NCBI GenBank assembly: GCA_001464625.1
Contig: LNFJ01000151.1
Span: forward strand, 1 to 64,000
From: Bacteroidia bacterium Ga0077558
GTDB taxonomy: Bacteria; Bacteroidota; Bacteroidia; Chitinophagales; Chitinophagaceae
Direction: 5' to 3'
Length of the DNA: 64,000 nt
Part shown: positions 56,302 to 64,000 of the stretch, piece after piece
Numbering within the stretch: position 1 is the first letter of the stretch
Layout of the letters: each line of letters starts with the position of its first letter
Position numbers and translations under genes: made by a program
The notes under the pieces: generated by a model
Databases searched by the model: none
The model's input: only the letters and a program-made list of their open reading frames with translations
Told to the model about the DNA's origin: nothing

Positions 56302-57591
56302 ATGAAAGTAGTAATAGTAGGTGCAGGTTTTGGAGGACTAAAACTGGCCCGCAGATTAAATAATAAGGCCGGCTTTGAAGTAGTATTAGTTGACCGGTTT
56401 AATTATCACCAGTTCCAACCTTTATTTTACCAGGTGGCCACAGCAGGATTAGATGCCAGTAATATTTCATTTCCGTTGCGGAAAGTGTTTCACAAAACAA
56501 ATAATGTAAGAATACGGTTAGCGGAGCTGCAACAAGTGGTAGCATCGGAGAATAAAATTATTACAGACACTGAAGAAATAAGCTATGATGTACTGGTTAT
56601 AGCAACAGGTGCTGACACCAATTTCTTCGGCAATACACAAATGGCAGAAAATGCTTTTCCAATGAAATCCACGGTGGAAGCATTACAACTTCGCTACCGG
56701 CTGCTGCAAAATTTTGAAAACGCATTAACAGTAACCGATAAAGCGGAGCTGCAACGACGGATGAATTTTGTAATTGTGGGAGGTGGGCCAACAGGAGTGG
56801 AGCTATCCGGTGCATTGGCGGAAATGAAAAAATATGTATTACCGAAAGATTACCCGGAGCTTGATTTTTCTCAGATGAATATTTATTTGTTAGAAGGTAC
56901 AGCCAAGACCTTATCAACCATGAATGAAAAATCATCTGCCAAATCGCAGAAATATTTGGAACGGTTAGGAGTGAAGGTGATGACTAATACTTTAGTAAAA
57001 GAATATGACGGCAATAGCGTAACATTAAGTGATGGCAACACAATTACCGCAGCTACAGTAATATGGGCAGCGGGTATAAAAGGAAATGTACCGGAAGGAA
57101 TTGATCAGTCATTAATAGCCCGGGGCAATAGGATAAAAATTAATCAGCGTTGCCAGGTAAACGGGTATGATAATATATATGCTATCGGAGATATTGCTTA
57201 TATGGAAACGGAAAAATTTCCGAACGGCCATCCGCAGGTGGCACCGGTTGCCATGCAGCAAGCGGATCTTATCGCCGGCAACTTAAAATTAATTGAACGC
57301 AAGGGAGATCTGAGTCAGCAATATGAATTTGTATATAATGATAAAGGGGCAATGGCTACTGTAGGTAGAAATCTTGCGGTGGTTGATGTGCCGAAACCTA
57401 AATTACATTTCGGCGGTTTTTTTGCGTGGATGATCTGGATGGGCCTGCACCTGATGTTAATACTTGGTGTGAAGAACAGGTTCTTTGTTTTCAGTAACTG
57501 GTTATATAATTATATTACGTACGATCAGAATTTGCGGTTGATATTTAAGGAGTTTAATAAAACTGAAAAGCATGAAACTCATCATTCCTGA
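56302..57591 (+). CDS. ndh: Type II NADH dehydrogenase
   Basis: A 429-residue FAD enzyme that passes electrons from NADH to quinone without pumping. FAD loop VIVGAGFGGLKLARRL, NADH loop VIVGGGPTGVELSGAL, and NIYAIGDIAYME for FAD are clear. The C-terminal amphipathic region (FAWMIWMGLHLMLILG) should bind the membrane. The next gene overlaps its end by 20 nt, so they are coupled. A palindrome in the promoter suggests regulation. Confidence 0.93.
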   Translation: MKVVIVGAGFGGLKLARRLNNKAGFEVVLVDRFNYHQFQPLFYQVATAGLDASNISFPLRKVFHKTNNVRIRLAELQQVVASENKIITDTEEISYDVLVIATGADTNFFGNTQMAENAFPMKSTVEALQLRYRLLQNFENALTVTDKAELQRRMNFVIVGGGPTGVELSGALAEMKKYVLPKDYPELDFSQMNIYLLEGTAKTLSTMNEKSSAKSQKYLERLGVKVMTNTLVKEYDGNSVTLSDGNTITAATVIWAAGIKGNVPEGIDQSLIARGNRIKINQRCQVNGYDNIYAIGDIAYMETEKFPNGHPQVAPVAMQQADLIAGNLKLIERKGDLSQQYEFVYNDKGAMATVGRNLAVVDVPKPKLHFGGFFAWMIWMGLHLMLILGVKNRFFVFSNWLYNYITYDQNLRLIFKEFNKTEKHETHHS

Positions 57592-58015
57592 TTGGCTAAT
57601 TATCGCAGGTGGTATCGGGCAGATATTTACGGCCATTATATATCCATACATCCGACATGTTGTTTTTGATTGGTATAATGATATTAAGAAATTGAAACCA
57701 CTGAACCAGGAGATCGCAAAAACATATGGACGATATATACAAGGACTTAATTTTTCATTTGGCCTTATATCAATATTGTTAGCATCGGATCTAAAGAATC
57801 AATCTGCATTGGCTATTGCAATAACAGGATTGATAGCCGCTTACTGGATAGGAAAAGTGCTTACACAATTTGCTTATTACCCAATGTATGAAATTCCTAA
57901 AAAAGCAATATTTAAGATCGGAGAGATAGCAATGAATACCTTATTTATATCATTCGCTGTGGTATTTGCCTGTCTATTTATTTTTAATCTAATGGGATAT
58001 ATTAAAACGCATTAA
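57572..58015 (+). CDS. Small membrane protein overlapping ndh
   Basis: A 147-residue protein with about four transmembrane spans (LIIAGGIGQIFTAIIYPY, FSFGLISILLAS, LAIAITGLIAAYWIGKVL, LFISFAVVFACLFIFNLM). The start codon lies inside ndh, 20 nt before its stop, in another frame, which points to translational coupling. I do not recognise a family; a role in the NDH-2 membrane environment is inference from position only. Confidence 0.75.
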   Translation: MKLIIPDWLIIAGGIGQIFTAIIYPYIRHVVFDWYNDIKKLKPLNQEIAKTYGRYIQGLNFSFGLISILLASDLKNQSALAIAITGLIAAYWIGKVLTQFAYYPMYEIPKKAIFKIGEIAMNTLFISFAVVFACLFIFNLMGYIKTH

Positions 58016-58022
58016 AAATTAC

Positions 58023-58535
58023 TTATTTCTCTTTCAAAATTTTCCGGGCTCTTGATTTGAAAGCAGCCGATTCATTATCCCATTTATCTTGAATAATCGT
58101 TTTTATCTCGGGTAGAATATCAGGATATTGCTTGGCCAGTTGTTGTAATACGGCCAATGAAAATGCTTTGATGGCAGGTTTTTCCGTGGGAGAAATAATA
58201 TAATTAAAACAAGTGTTCATTATTTCACCATGAAATTTTTCAGGAATAGAAACATTTTGTAAGAGACGCAGTGTGTTTCGCTTGACGGCAGTATGCAATG
58301 TTGGTTTGTGCAGATTTTTTAATAGCCGGGAGAAATGTTTCTGTATAAAAGACGGGTGGGCTTCCACTGCAAAACTTAAAGGCCAGCCAGCCCGTTGAAT
58401 AACAATGGGGTCATTATCATCCAGGAACAGTTCCAAAAGTTGATTAAAGCGAAGCTGGTTGTTAGCAATCCAGGTTACAATTTTTACACAATTCGCTTTG
58501 GAATGTTCAGCGAGTATAGTTTCTCGTAAATTCAT
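58023..58535 (-). CDS. Helical (HEAT-like) protein of unknown function
   Basis: A 170-residue all-helical protein with HEAT-like helix pairs (NQLLELFLDDNDPIVIQRAGWPLSFAVEAHPSFIQKHF, KRNTLRLLQNVSIPEKFHGEI). Its ATG overlaps the stop of the upstream lipoprotein by one base (TAATG), so the pair is coupled. Function unknown. Confidence 0.75.
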   Translation of the reverse strand: MNLRETILAEHSKANCVKIVTWIANNQLRFNQLLELFLDDNDPIVIQRAGWPLSFAVEAHPSFIQKHFSRLLKNLHKPTLHTAVKRNTLRLLQNVSIPEKFHGEIMNTCFNYIISPTEKPAIKAFSLAVLQQLAKQYPDILPEIKTIIQDKWDNESAAFKSRARKILKEK

Positions 58536-59068
58536 TAATTAGGAACATAGCGGCTGCCAACTAATATCATTTCACCTTTGGTTAGTTCCATGCTTTTCAA
58601 TTTAACGATATGGCAAACTATGGAATTACCACGGGTGGTATTTGGGATCTTTACGGTTTTCTTTCCACCGGGTTCTATATTCTGCACGGTGTAATAATCA
58701 GTTCTGTATTCTTTACCATCTGCCAGCAAAATACTTACTTCAACAAATGCTTTTTGAATGGTGGCATCGGGTAAAGTATTTTCAACCGTTACAGCACCAT
58801 TGGTAATGCCACCGGCAGCACCGGCACTTGTAAAAGTGGCTTTGGAAACAAGATGATTATCAATATTCATTAGAATATCATCTGGTTCTGTCCCAATATC
58901 TAATCCACGGGTTGTTCCTGAAGGTGCAGAATTTGTATCAGGTTTTTTTTTGTCGCTTACATTTACAGAATCTACTGAGTTGTCTTTGTCAACTTTATTT
59001 TCTGCATCACCACAAGAAGTAATTATTAATCCTGATGCTATAATTAGAAGAAAATATTTCTTAAGCAT
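58535..59068 (-). CDS. Lipoprotein of unknown function
   Basis: A 177-residue protein with lipobox LIITSC (Cys about 18) and a polar, Asp/Ser-rich linker before a beta-rich domain (TFTSAGAAGGITNGAVTVENTLPDATIQKAFVEVSILLADG). ATG 59068 is used; an upstream in-frame GTG adds a non-signal sequence. It is co-expressed with the HEAT-like gene. I do not recognise it. Confidence 0.72.
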   Translation of the reverse strand: MLKKYFLLIIASGLIITSCGDAENKVDKDNSVDSVNVSDKKKPDTNSAPSGTTRGLDIGTEPDDILMNIDNHLVSKATFTSAGAAGGITNGAVTVENTLPDATIQKAFVEVSILLADGKEYRTDYYTVQNIEPGGKKTVKIPNTTRGNSIVCHIVKLKSMELTKGEMILVGSRYVPN

Positions 59069-59186
59069 AGTAATATGTTTAACGTATGTAATGCAAGTTA
59101 CAGTTGGCAATATGCCTATCCAATACCCGATTCCCACAAATGTAACAGATTTTGTCTTATAATATATATTATGTTAAACAGGCACA

Positions 59187-59217
59187 CGGGGAGGCGGAAC
59201 GGGAATACAAAAAAATA
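59187..59217. repeat. Left inverted repeat of the HEPN element
   Basis: Contains GGAACGGG-N4-CAAAAAAATA. The reverse complement of 60501-60530 contains GGAACGGG-N3-TT-type spacing then CAAAAAAATA, an imperfect match. Confidence 0.5.
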
Positions 59218-59263
59218 GCTGGGCTTCTGACCTACCGGCGGTATAGTTCGGGACTATGGCGTA

Positions 59264-60223
59264 TTAAGTGAAGATTAAATCGTTTAAAAAATCGTCTAAC
59301 TTAGATGAAAGAAATTTCTCTGAATCTTCTAGAATAACTTTATTTAGAACCTTTCTCAAAAGTTCGTCTGCATTGGATGATACAATTTTCAAGTATTCGT
59401 TTTTGCCATTTTTAAGCTGTTGCCCGTGAGAAAACTTCGACCGAATACCATAAATTTCTTTTGAAAGCATATAATTTGATTTCTTGTTATCCTGACCCCC
59501 TCCTAAATAAAACGCAACCCTTTCAGACACTTTATGTGTTATTTCATTAGTATCTGTTGTAAATAGGCATTCAAGAACATTGACGTATGTAGATATTTTA
59601 GCAGGAAGAAACGAATTGTGCCTTGCCATCACTAGAAAACTCAATGCTCTTTCTATTCTATTAGTCTTACTGTGGTCAACGAAATGATAGGGAGAATCAT
59701 GAACTCTTTGCCCAGTATTAAGAGGCGGCACATCGCTACTAAGTTTTTGTTCTATTTCGCTAATCTTTGCATTTATTTCTACCGCCTTATCTATATCATT
59801 AATCCCAAACGATTCTAATTGATGAAATTCTCCCTTCGAGTTGCTTTTTCCTGCTGTGTCTGAAACCTTATAATATAATTTTTTGTCTTCTTCATGTGTA
59901 TAAATACCGCCGATATTCGCAGCATTATCTTTAATAAACCATAGGCAGTCTAATAAGTTATTGAGTTTGGAACGAATTCGCAGTGTTTCTTTTGCAAGAG
60001 ACTCGCTATTGTCAACAGGATAACATTTTACGAAATAAGGCCATTTGAGAAACATTTCAACTGTGATTAGTCCAATCTGTTCTATAAATTCCAAATTAAA
60101 ATGTTCTTTATACAGCTTGCCATCATCTAGCGGGAAAACTATTGCGCCGCTATCTAATTCCAGGTCTTTACATGAAGGATCAAGTATAATATCCCGTAGT
60201 GGGCATACTGTTATAGCTTTCAT
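59264..60223 (-). CDS. ApeA-like HEPN domain protein (putative RNase)
   Basis: A 319-residue protein. The C-terminal half is a HEPN fold with the ribonuclease motif R261-x4-H266 (IRSKFSHG), preceded by ALSFLVMARHNSFLPAKISTYVNVLECLFTTD and VSERVAFYLGG as in ApeA-like HEPN domains. The N-terminal half (about 1-170) is an unrecognised sensor-like part. HEPN proteins often cleave RNA in phage defence. It is AT-rich, alone, and bounded by inverted repeats. ATG 60223 is chosen; a longer frame extends upstream. Confidence 0.8.
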   Translation of the reverse strand: MKAITVCPLRDIILDPSCKDLELDSGAIVFPLDDGKLYKEHFNLEFIEQIGLITVEMFLKWPYFVKCYPVDNSESLAKETLRIRSKLNNLLDCLWFIKDNAANIGGIYTHEEDKKLYYKVSDTAGKSNSKGEFHQLESFGINDIDKAVEINAKISEIEQKLSSDVPPLNTGQRVHDSPYHFVDHSKTNRIERALSFLVMARHNSFLPAKISTYVNVLECLFTTDTNEITHKVSERVAFYLGGGQDNKKSNYMLSKEIYGIRSKFSHGQQLKNGKNEYLKIVSSNADELLRKVLNKVILEDSEKFLSSKLDDFLNDLIFT

Positions 60224-60434
60224 TTTCGCCAATTTGATTAGGCGAATAAGATAAAGATTTTTTAATAATAAACGTTTTAGTTGCCTCAGTGATAAAATAT
60301 TCAACATCAATGCGCCCGTCATTCCATCCAACACATCTCTGGGCAAGCTCACATAACTTTTGCCAAACACCACTATCACCATCCCCTTGCGGGTTTAGTG
60401 CATTATTAGTGGTATCGTCCTTCGGACTATCCAC
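60180..60434 (-). CDS. Possible small ORF overlapping the HEPN gene start
   Basis: An 84-residue frame from GTG 60434, directly after an in-frame TGA, overlapping the HEPN start by 44 nt in another frame. The middle (VWQKLCELAQRCVGWNDGRIDVEYFITEATK) looks protein-like, but no domain is recognised. It could be a partner gene or a chance frame. Confidence 0.25.
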   Translation of the reverse strand: MDSPKDDTTNNALNPQGDGDSGVWQKLCELAQRCVGWNDGRIDVEYFITEATKTFIIKKSLSYSPNQIGENESYNSMPTTGYYT

Positions 60435-60500
60435 TCATCCGTAAAATTTGGGTATTTAACTCTCTACCAACGAAGTCGGCTTCGCCTCCTAATTCCTTTT

Positions 60501-60530
60501 TATTTTTTTGAACCCCGTTCCACTCTCCCG
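60501..60530. repeat. Right inverted repeat of the HEPN element
   Basis: Reads TATTTTTTTGAACCCCGTTC on the plus strand and then a CTCCCG end, complementary in large part to 59187-59217. Confidence 0.5.
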
Positions 60531-60582
60531 CCTATCGACTTGCTCATCTTCGTGTTAATTGATTTGATAATACAGAATTAAA

Positions 60583-60614
60583 ATAAGAAAAGCTACAGTT
60601 AAGTAGCTTTTCTT
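60583..60614 (-). terminator. Terminator of the gyrA-TPR transcript
   Basis: Minus-strand stem AAAAGCTAC / GTAGCTTTT (60588-60596, 60603-60611) with a 6-nt loop and following CTTATTTT. Confidence 0.75.
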
Positions 60615-60641
60615 AAGAACCAATTATTTAAAAGGTTCATT

Positions 60642-61985
60642 TTATTTAATAGAGTCATATCTCTCTGCCCACTTCTTTTCTTCTGCTGTATATTTTGCAA
60701 GGTCAGCTGGTTTTCCTTTTGACTGTACTTTTTTGAATGCAAAAATATCAGCCAGGTAGCTGGCGGCTTTTTTATACTGTTGTTTTGTTCTGCTATCAAT
60801 ATCCGGACGGGCAGCAAATATTGCACAAGCTTTTTCGTAAGGCTCTCTGGCTTGTTCTAATGTTTCGCCATATTGTTTGTCAAGTGCCTCCCGTTTAGCA
60901 ACATCTTCTTTAGAAGCCATAGTGCCTGGCTTAGTTCTCTTCTTTGTATCTTCTGCATGTGCTTCTCTCGCATCATTTACTTTTACCGCTTTATTAATGA
61001 AATGGTCACCAAGAAAAAGATAAGCAACTTCAGATTCAGGTTTTGCAACAGCCGCTTTATTGAATGCAGCAACCATTCTTTTTTCTAATTCTTCAGCGTT
61101 TGCCGGTAACACAGGATTTTCCACACGGGAGTTTAAAGTGTCATATATTATTTCCCCTGCAATTTGATTGGCTTTGTAATTATTCGGATCAGTAGCCAAT
61201 ATTTCATCCAGTGCTTTTAATTTTCCATCAAAACTTTCTACAAGGCCAACAGCAAAGTCAACTTTGTCATAGTTAAAGTATTCACTCTCCGGATACAATT
61301 GCTTACCCAGTGCTTTATATTTTTCAAATGCGGTATAATCTTTTTTGCCAAAATAATAGCTAACTAAAAAACGGTACACACTTTCAAAACCTTCGCCTTT
61401 AATATTATTGTCGGCCAAACGTTGGTAATGCTTTACAGCTTCTTCCTTATTATCGCTGCTTTCCGCTGTAACGCCAGCTAATATCAACACATTGGTATCA
61501 AGCGTTGCCGTCAGTACTTTTTTATTAATAAGTATATCAGATAACTCAACTGCTTTTTTAAATTTTTCGTAAGCTGCTTTCCAATCTTTTGCGGCGTAGT
61601 CATTATAACCTGCAGAGTAATAACCTGAGTAAAGATTGATAGGACCGTTTTGATAAATAGGGTCAGAAACAAGACTCATTTCAGGGTCCATTTCTCTGTA
61701 CTTCTTAAAAGCCGCATCAGCTTCTGCTGCTAGTTGGTCGCCGGCGGGAGTATTCTTAGTACCATCTTGTGTGGCCAGTCCGGCATAGATAGTAGTTTTT
61801 AACATGTATGCTTCTGCCTTTGCAGTGAATTTTGCATTGGTCATAGCTTTATCCAGATCTTCTTTTGCCTGCTTATACATATTAAGCAGCAATTTATTTT
61901 TTATGTCCTCATGCTTTTGTGCTTTTACCATAAAAGCCGATAAGCCCATAATGAGTAGCAAGAAACCTTTTTTCATTTTTAGCAT
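60642..61985 (-). CDS. Exported TPR-like protein downstream of gyrA
   Basis: A 447-residue protein with a signal peptide (ends AFMVKAQ, about 23) and TPR-like helical repeats (DYAAKDWKAAYEKFKKAVELSD, EEAVKHYQRLADNNIKGEGFESVYRFLVSYYFGKKDYTAFEKYKALG). It is 21 nt after gyrA, so probably co-transcribed. ATG 61985 and 61976 are both possible. Unknown role. Confidence 0.8.
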   Translation of the reverse strand: MLKMKKGFLLLIMGLSAFMVKAQKHEDIKNKLLLNMYKQAKEDLDKAMTNAKFTAKAEAYMLKTTIYAGLATQDGTKNTPAGDQLAAEADAAFKKYREMDPEMSLVSDPIYQNGPINLYSGYYSAGYNDYAAKDWKAAYEKFKKAVELSDILINKKVLTATLDTNVLILAGVTAESSDNKEEAVKHYQRLADNNIKGEGFESVYRFLVSYYFGKKDYTAFEKYKALGKQLYPESEYFNYDKVDFAVGLVESFDGKLKALDEILATDPNNYKANQIAGEIIYDTLNSRVENPVLPANAEELEKRMVAAFNKAAVAKPESEVAYLFLGDHFINKAVKVNDAREAHAEDTKKRTKPGTMASKEDVAKREALDKQYGETLEQAREPYEKACAIFAARPDIDSRTKQQYKKAASYLADIFAFKKVQSKGKPADLAKYTAEEKKWAERYDSIK

Positions 61986-62006
61986 ATATTAATTAATAAT
62001 AGAAAC

Positions 62007-64000
62007 TTATTCTGTTACGCCCCCTGTAGATGTAGTTTCATCCGCAGAAGTTGCGTTATCGCCATTGGTTGGTTGATCTGTAACAATTGTTGTATCCTCA
62101 TTAACAGGCTGTTCCTGGTCATCTAACTGAGTAATTGCTGCAATTTCGTCGCCTTCATCCAGTTTTATCAATTTTACTCCCTGGGTAGCCCTTCCCTGCT
62201 CACTTATACCGCTAACCGGCATCCGTATTGTAACACCGCTTTTACAAGTGATCATAATATCCTGTGTTTCTGAAACAGCCAATAACCCAACTAAAGAACC
62301 TGTTTTTTCTGTTACACTTATTGTTTTCACTCCTTTTCCTCCCCGGTTAGTATAGCGATATTCATCAACAGCTGTTCTTTTGCCATAGCCTTTTTCACTT
62401 ACTACCAACACTGTCTTAGACGCATCGGTTTCTGGATTTACACAAATCATGCCTACTACTTCATCATTATCATTTTCTACTTCTATACCTGCTACACCAA
62501 TAGCACCACGACCTGTAGCTCTTACTTTTTCTTCGGAGAAGCGAATCGCTCTGCCACTCTTAACAGCCATCATGATCTCTGATTTACCATCGGTCATTCT
62601 TGCTTCCAGCAACTCATCTCCTTCCACAATATTAATGGCATTTACACCTGTTTGACGAGGTCGACTGAAGTCGGTCAGATCAGTTTTTTTAATAATACCT
62701 TTCTTAGTACACAATACAATACTATGTGATTTTACAAACTCTTCATCTTTCAGATCCTGCACATCAATGATAGCTCTTACTTTATCATCTGGCGGAAGCT
62801 GCATCAGGTTTTGAATAGCTCTTCCTTTACCTGTTTTTTCACCTTCCGGAATTTCATACACATTCATCCAGTACACTCTTCCTTTTTCTGTAAAGAAAAG
62901 CATGGTGTGGTGTGTAGAGGCAACAAAGAGATGTTCAATATAATCTTCGTCCCTTGTTTTACCACCAATCACTCCCCTGCCGCCTCTTCGCTGTGCTCTG
63001 TATTCATCAGCAGGTGTACGTTTAATATATCCCAAATGAGAAATAGTGATAACAACATCTTCCTCTTTGATCAGATCTTTTATCTTAACCTCATCATCCA
63101 AATAAGTGATCTCGGTTTTCCTTGCATCGCCGTATTTTTCTTTTATCTCCAGCAATTCATTTTTAATGATCTCGAACCGCATTCCCTCGTTGTTGAGTAT
63201 CTCATTTAAATGGGCAATCAATTTCATTAACTCATCGTACTCTGCTTTGATCTTCTCTCTTTCCATACCTGTCAATCGCTGTAAGCGAAGTTCCAGGATA
63301 GCCTTAGCCTGTATTTCATCTAAACCCCAACCGGCATTGATCAAATTTTCTTTGGCAACTTCCGGAGTAGAGGATGAACGGATCATTCGGATCACTTCAT
63401 CCAAATGGTCTAAAGCGATCAGGTAACCTCGAAGAAGATGAGCTCTTTTTTCAGCTTCCCGCAACTCAAATTTGGTGCGGCGAACCACCACTTCATGACG
63501 AAACTCGACGAACTCGCTGATCAGGTCTTTCAGGTTCAAAGTCTTCGGTCTTCCCTTTACAATGGCAACATTATTTATTCCGTAAGAAGTCTGAAGATCA
63601 GTGAGTTTATAAAGCTGGTTTATAATTACGTTTGCAATAGCATCCCGTTTTAAATCGATCACCAAACGGGTGCCTTCTTTGTTGTTTGACTCGTTATTTA
63701 CATGCGAAATTCCTTCAATTACTTTTTCATTCACCAACTCACCAATCCGGTTAACTAATGTATCCCGGTTTACCTGGTAAGGCACTTCGGTGATGATGAT
63801 CTGATCCCGGCCACTAGCTTTTGTTTCTACGGTAAGTTTTCCTCTAACAACTACACGGCCTCTACCGTAATGCATACCTGCCTTCACTCCTTCCATGCCA
63901 TAGATTACGCCACCCGTTGGAAAATCCGGGGCTTTAACATGCTGCATTAATTCATCAATGGTAATTTCTTTATTGTCGATAAATGCAACACAACCATCGA
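62007..64000 (-). CDS. gyrA: DNA gyrase subunit A (partial, 5' end outside window)
   Basis: The C-terminal about 664 residues of GyrA; the frame enters from the right edge (reading DGCVAFIDNKEITIDELMQH). The GyrA box QRRGGRGVIGG marks it as gyrase rather than topoisomerase IV. The beta-pinwheel blades follow. The last 40 residues are an acidic, Thr/Asp-rich tail (EDTTIVTDQPTNGDN ...) as in many Bacteroidota. The catalytic Tyr lies outside the window. Confidence 0.95.
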   Translation of the reverse strand, partial: DGCVAFIDNKEITIDELMQHVKAPDFPTGGVIYGMEGVKAGMHYGRGRVVVRGKLTVETKASGRDQIIITEVPYQVNRDTLVNRIGELVNEKVIEGISHVNNESNNKEGTRLVIDLKRDAIANVIINQLYKLTDLQTSYGINNVAIVKGRPKTLNLKDLISEFVEFRHEVVVRRTKFELREAEKRAHLLRGYLIALDHLDEVIRMIRSSSTPEVAKENLINAGWGLDEIQAKAILELRLQRLTGMEREKIKAEYDELMKLIAHLNEILNNEGMRFEIIKNELLEIKEKYGDARKTEITYLDDEVKIKDLIKEEDVVITISHLGYIKRTPADEYRAQRRGGRGVIGGKTRDEDYIEHLFVASTHHTMLFFTEKGRVYWMNVYEIPEGEKTGKGRAIQNLMQLPPDDKVRAIIDVQDLKDEEFVKSHSIVLCTKKGIIKKTDLTDFSRPRQTGVNAINIVEGDELLEARMTDGKSEIMMAVKSGRAIRFSEEKVRATGRGAIGVAGIEVENDNDEVVGMICVNPETDASKTVLVVSEKGYGKRTAVDEYRYTNRGGKGVKTISVTEKTGSLVGLLAVSETQDIMITCKSGVTIRMPVSGISEQGRATQGVKLIKLDEGDEIAAITQLDDQEQPVNEDTTIVTDQPTNGDNATSADETTSTGGVTE

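Noticed and set aside
59077-59179. An integron attC-like site (GTTTAAC ... GTTAAAC with inner GTTACA/TGTAAC).
   Set aside because: Arm spacing is unequal, the interior is not palindromic, and no integrase is nearby; it also overlaps the lipoprotein promoter.
59264-60382. A longer 372-residue start for the HEPN protein.
   Set aside because: The first 53 residues are low-complexity Leu/Lys-rich and unlike a coding start; ATG 60223 gives a natural N-terminus.

Overview
The window looks like a chromosomal segment of a member of the Bacteroidota, most likely Chitinophagaceae-like. Evidence: many genes are preceded by the Bacteroidota -7 promoter box TAnnTTTG (or TAnnTTCG) and few have strong Shine-Dalgarno sites. 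There is a type IX secretion (T9SS) pair, a giant PKD adhesin with a CHU_C-type sorting domain plus a PorP/SprF partner. There is also a four-helix-bundle (IVP) gene, a TonB receptor with a carboxypeptidase-like N-terminal domain, and word-like semi-repetitive intergenic filler. No rRNA, tRNA or CRISPR array was found, and no transposase. Both ends cut genes: a serine hydrolase at the left and gyrA at the right.

Region by region. 1-9.6 kb: partial serine hydrolase, thiolase, GNAT acetyltransferase, then a histidine-degradation block (hutI, ftcD fusion, formimidoylglutamase) split by a multi-pass 'site-specific recombinase' family membrane protein. 9.6-18 kb: BON and SH3 envelope proteins, a TPR protein and an ABC-F ATPase on the minus strand, then a DUF3347 protein and a TonB receptor. 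18-20.2 kb: an AT-rich segment with a solo OLD-family ATPase/TOPRIM nuclease (putative defence). 20-29.7 kb: RibD-like reductase, lipoprotein, DUF2059 protein, katG, a CBM48-like/HhH fusion, prfB with its programmed frameshift, an IVP cassette between direct repeats, and pruA. 29.9-33.9 kb: a secreted caspase-like/TPR protein between two paralogous outer-membrane barrels. 34-38.4 kb: pyrimidine and cofactor genes (pyrR, pyrB, coaD, thioesterase, Nudix, pyrE) and a periplasmic HMA protein. 38.9-39.6 kb: a very AT-rich intergenic region with repeats and a DnaA-box match. 39.6-45.9 kb: T9SS adhesin and PorP/SprF. 46-48 kb: BlaI/BlaR1-type sensor pair. 49-58.5 kb: membrane pyrophosphatase, a repeat-rich intergenic region, NAD(P)HX repair enzyme, a serine hydrolase with a probable frameshift, serA and ndh. 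59.2-60.5 kb: an ApeA-like HEPN gene between imperfect inverted repeats. 60.6-64 kb: TPR protein and gyrA.

Most of the window is housekeeping metabolism. The accessory content is the OLD nuclease, the HEPN element, the IVP cassette and the caspase locus. The best candidates for something undescribed are the inverted-repeat-bounded HEPN element, the secreted caspase with an EF-hand-like loop between twin barrels, and a heptanucleotide tract inside hutI that could switch the gene by frameshift. All family names come from reading motifs by eye; no database search was run.
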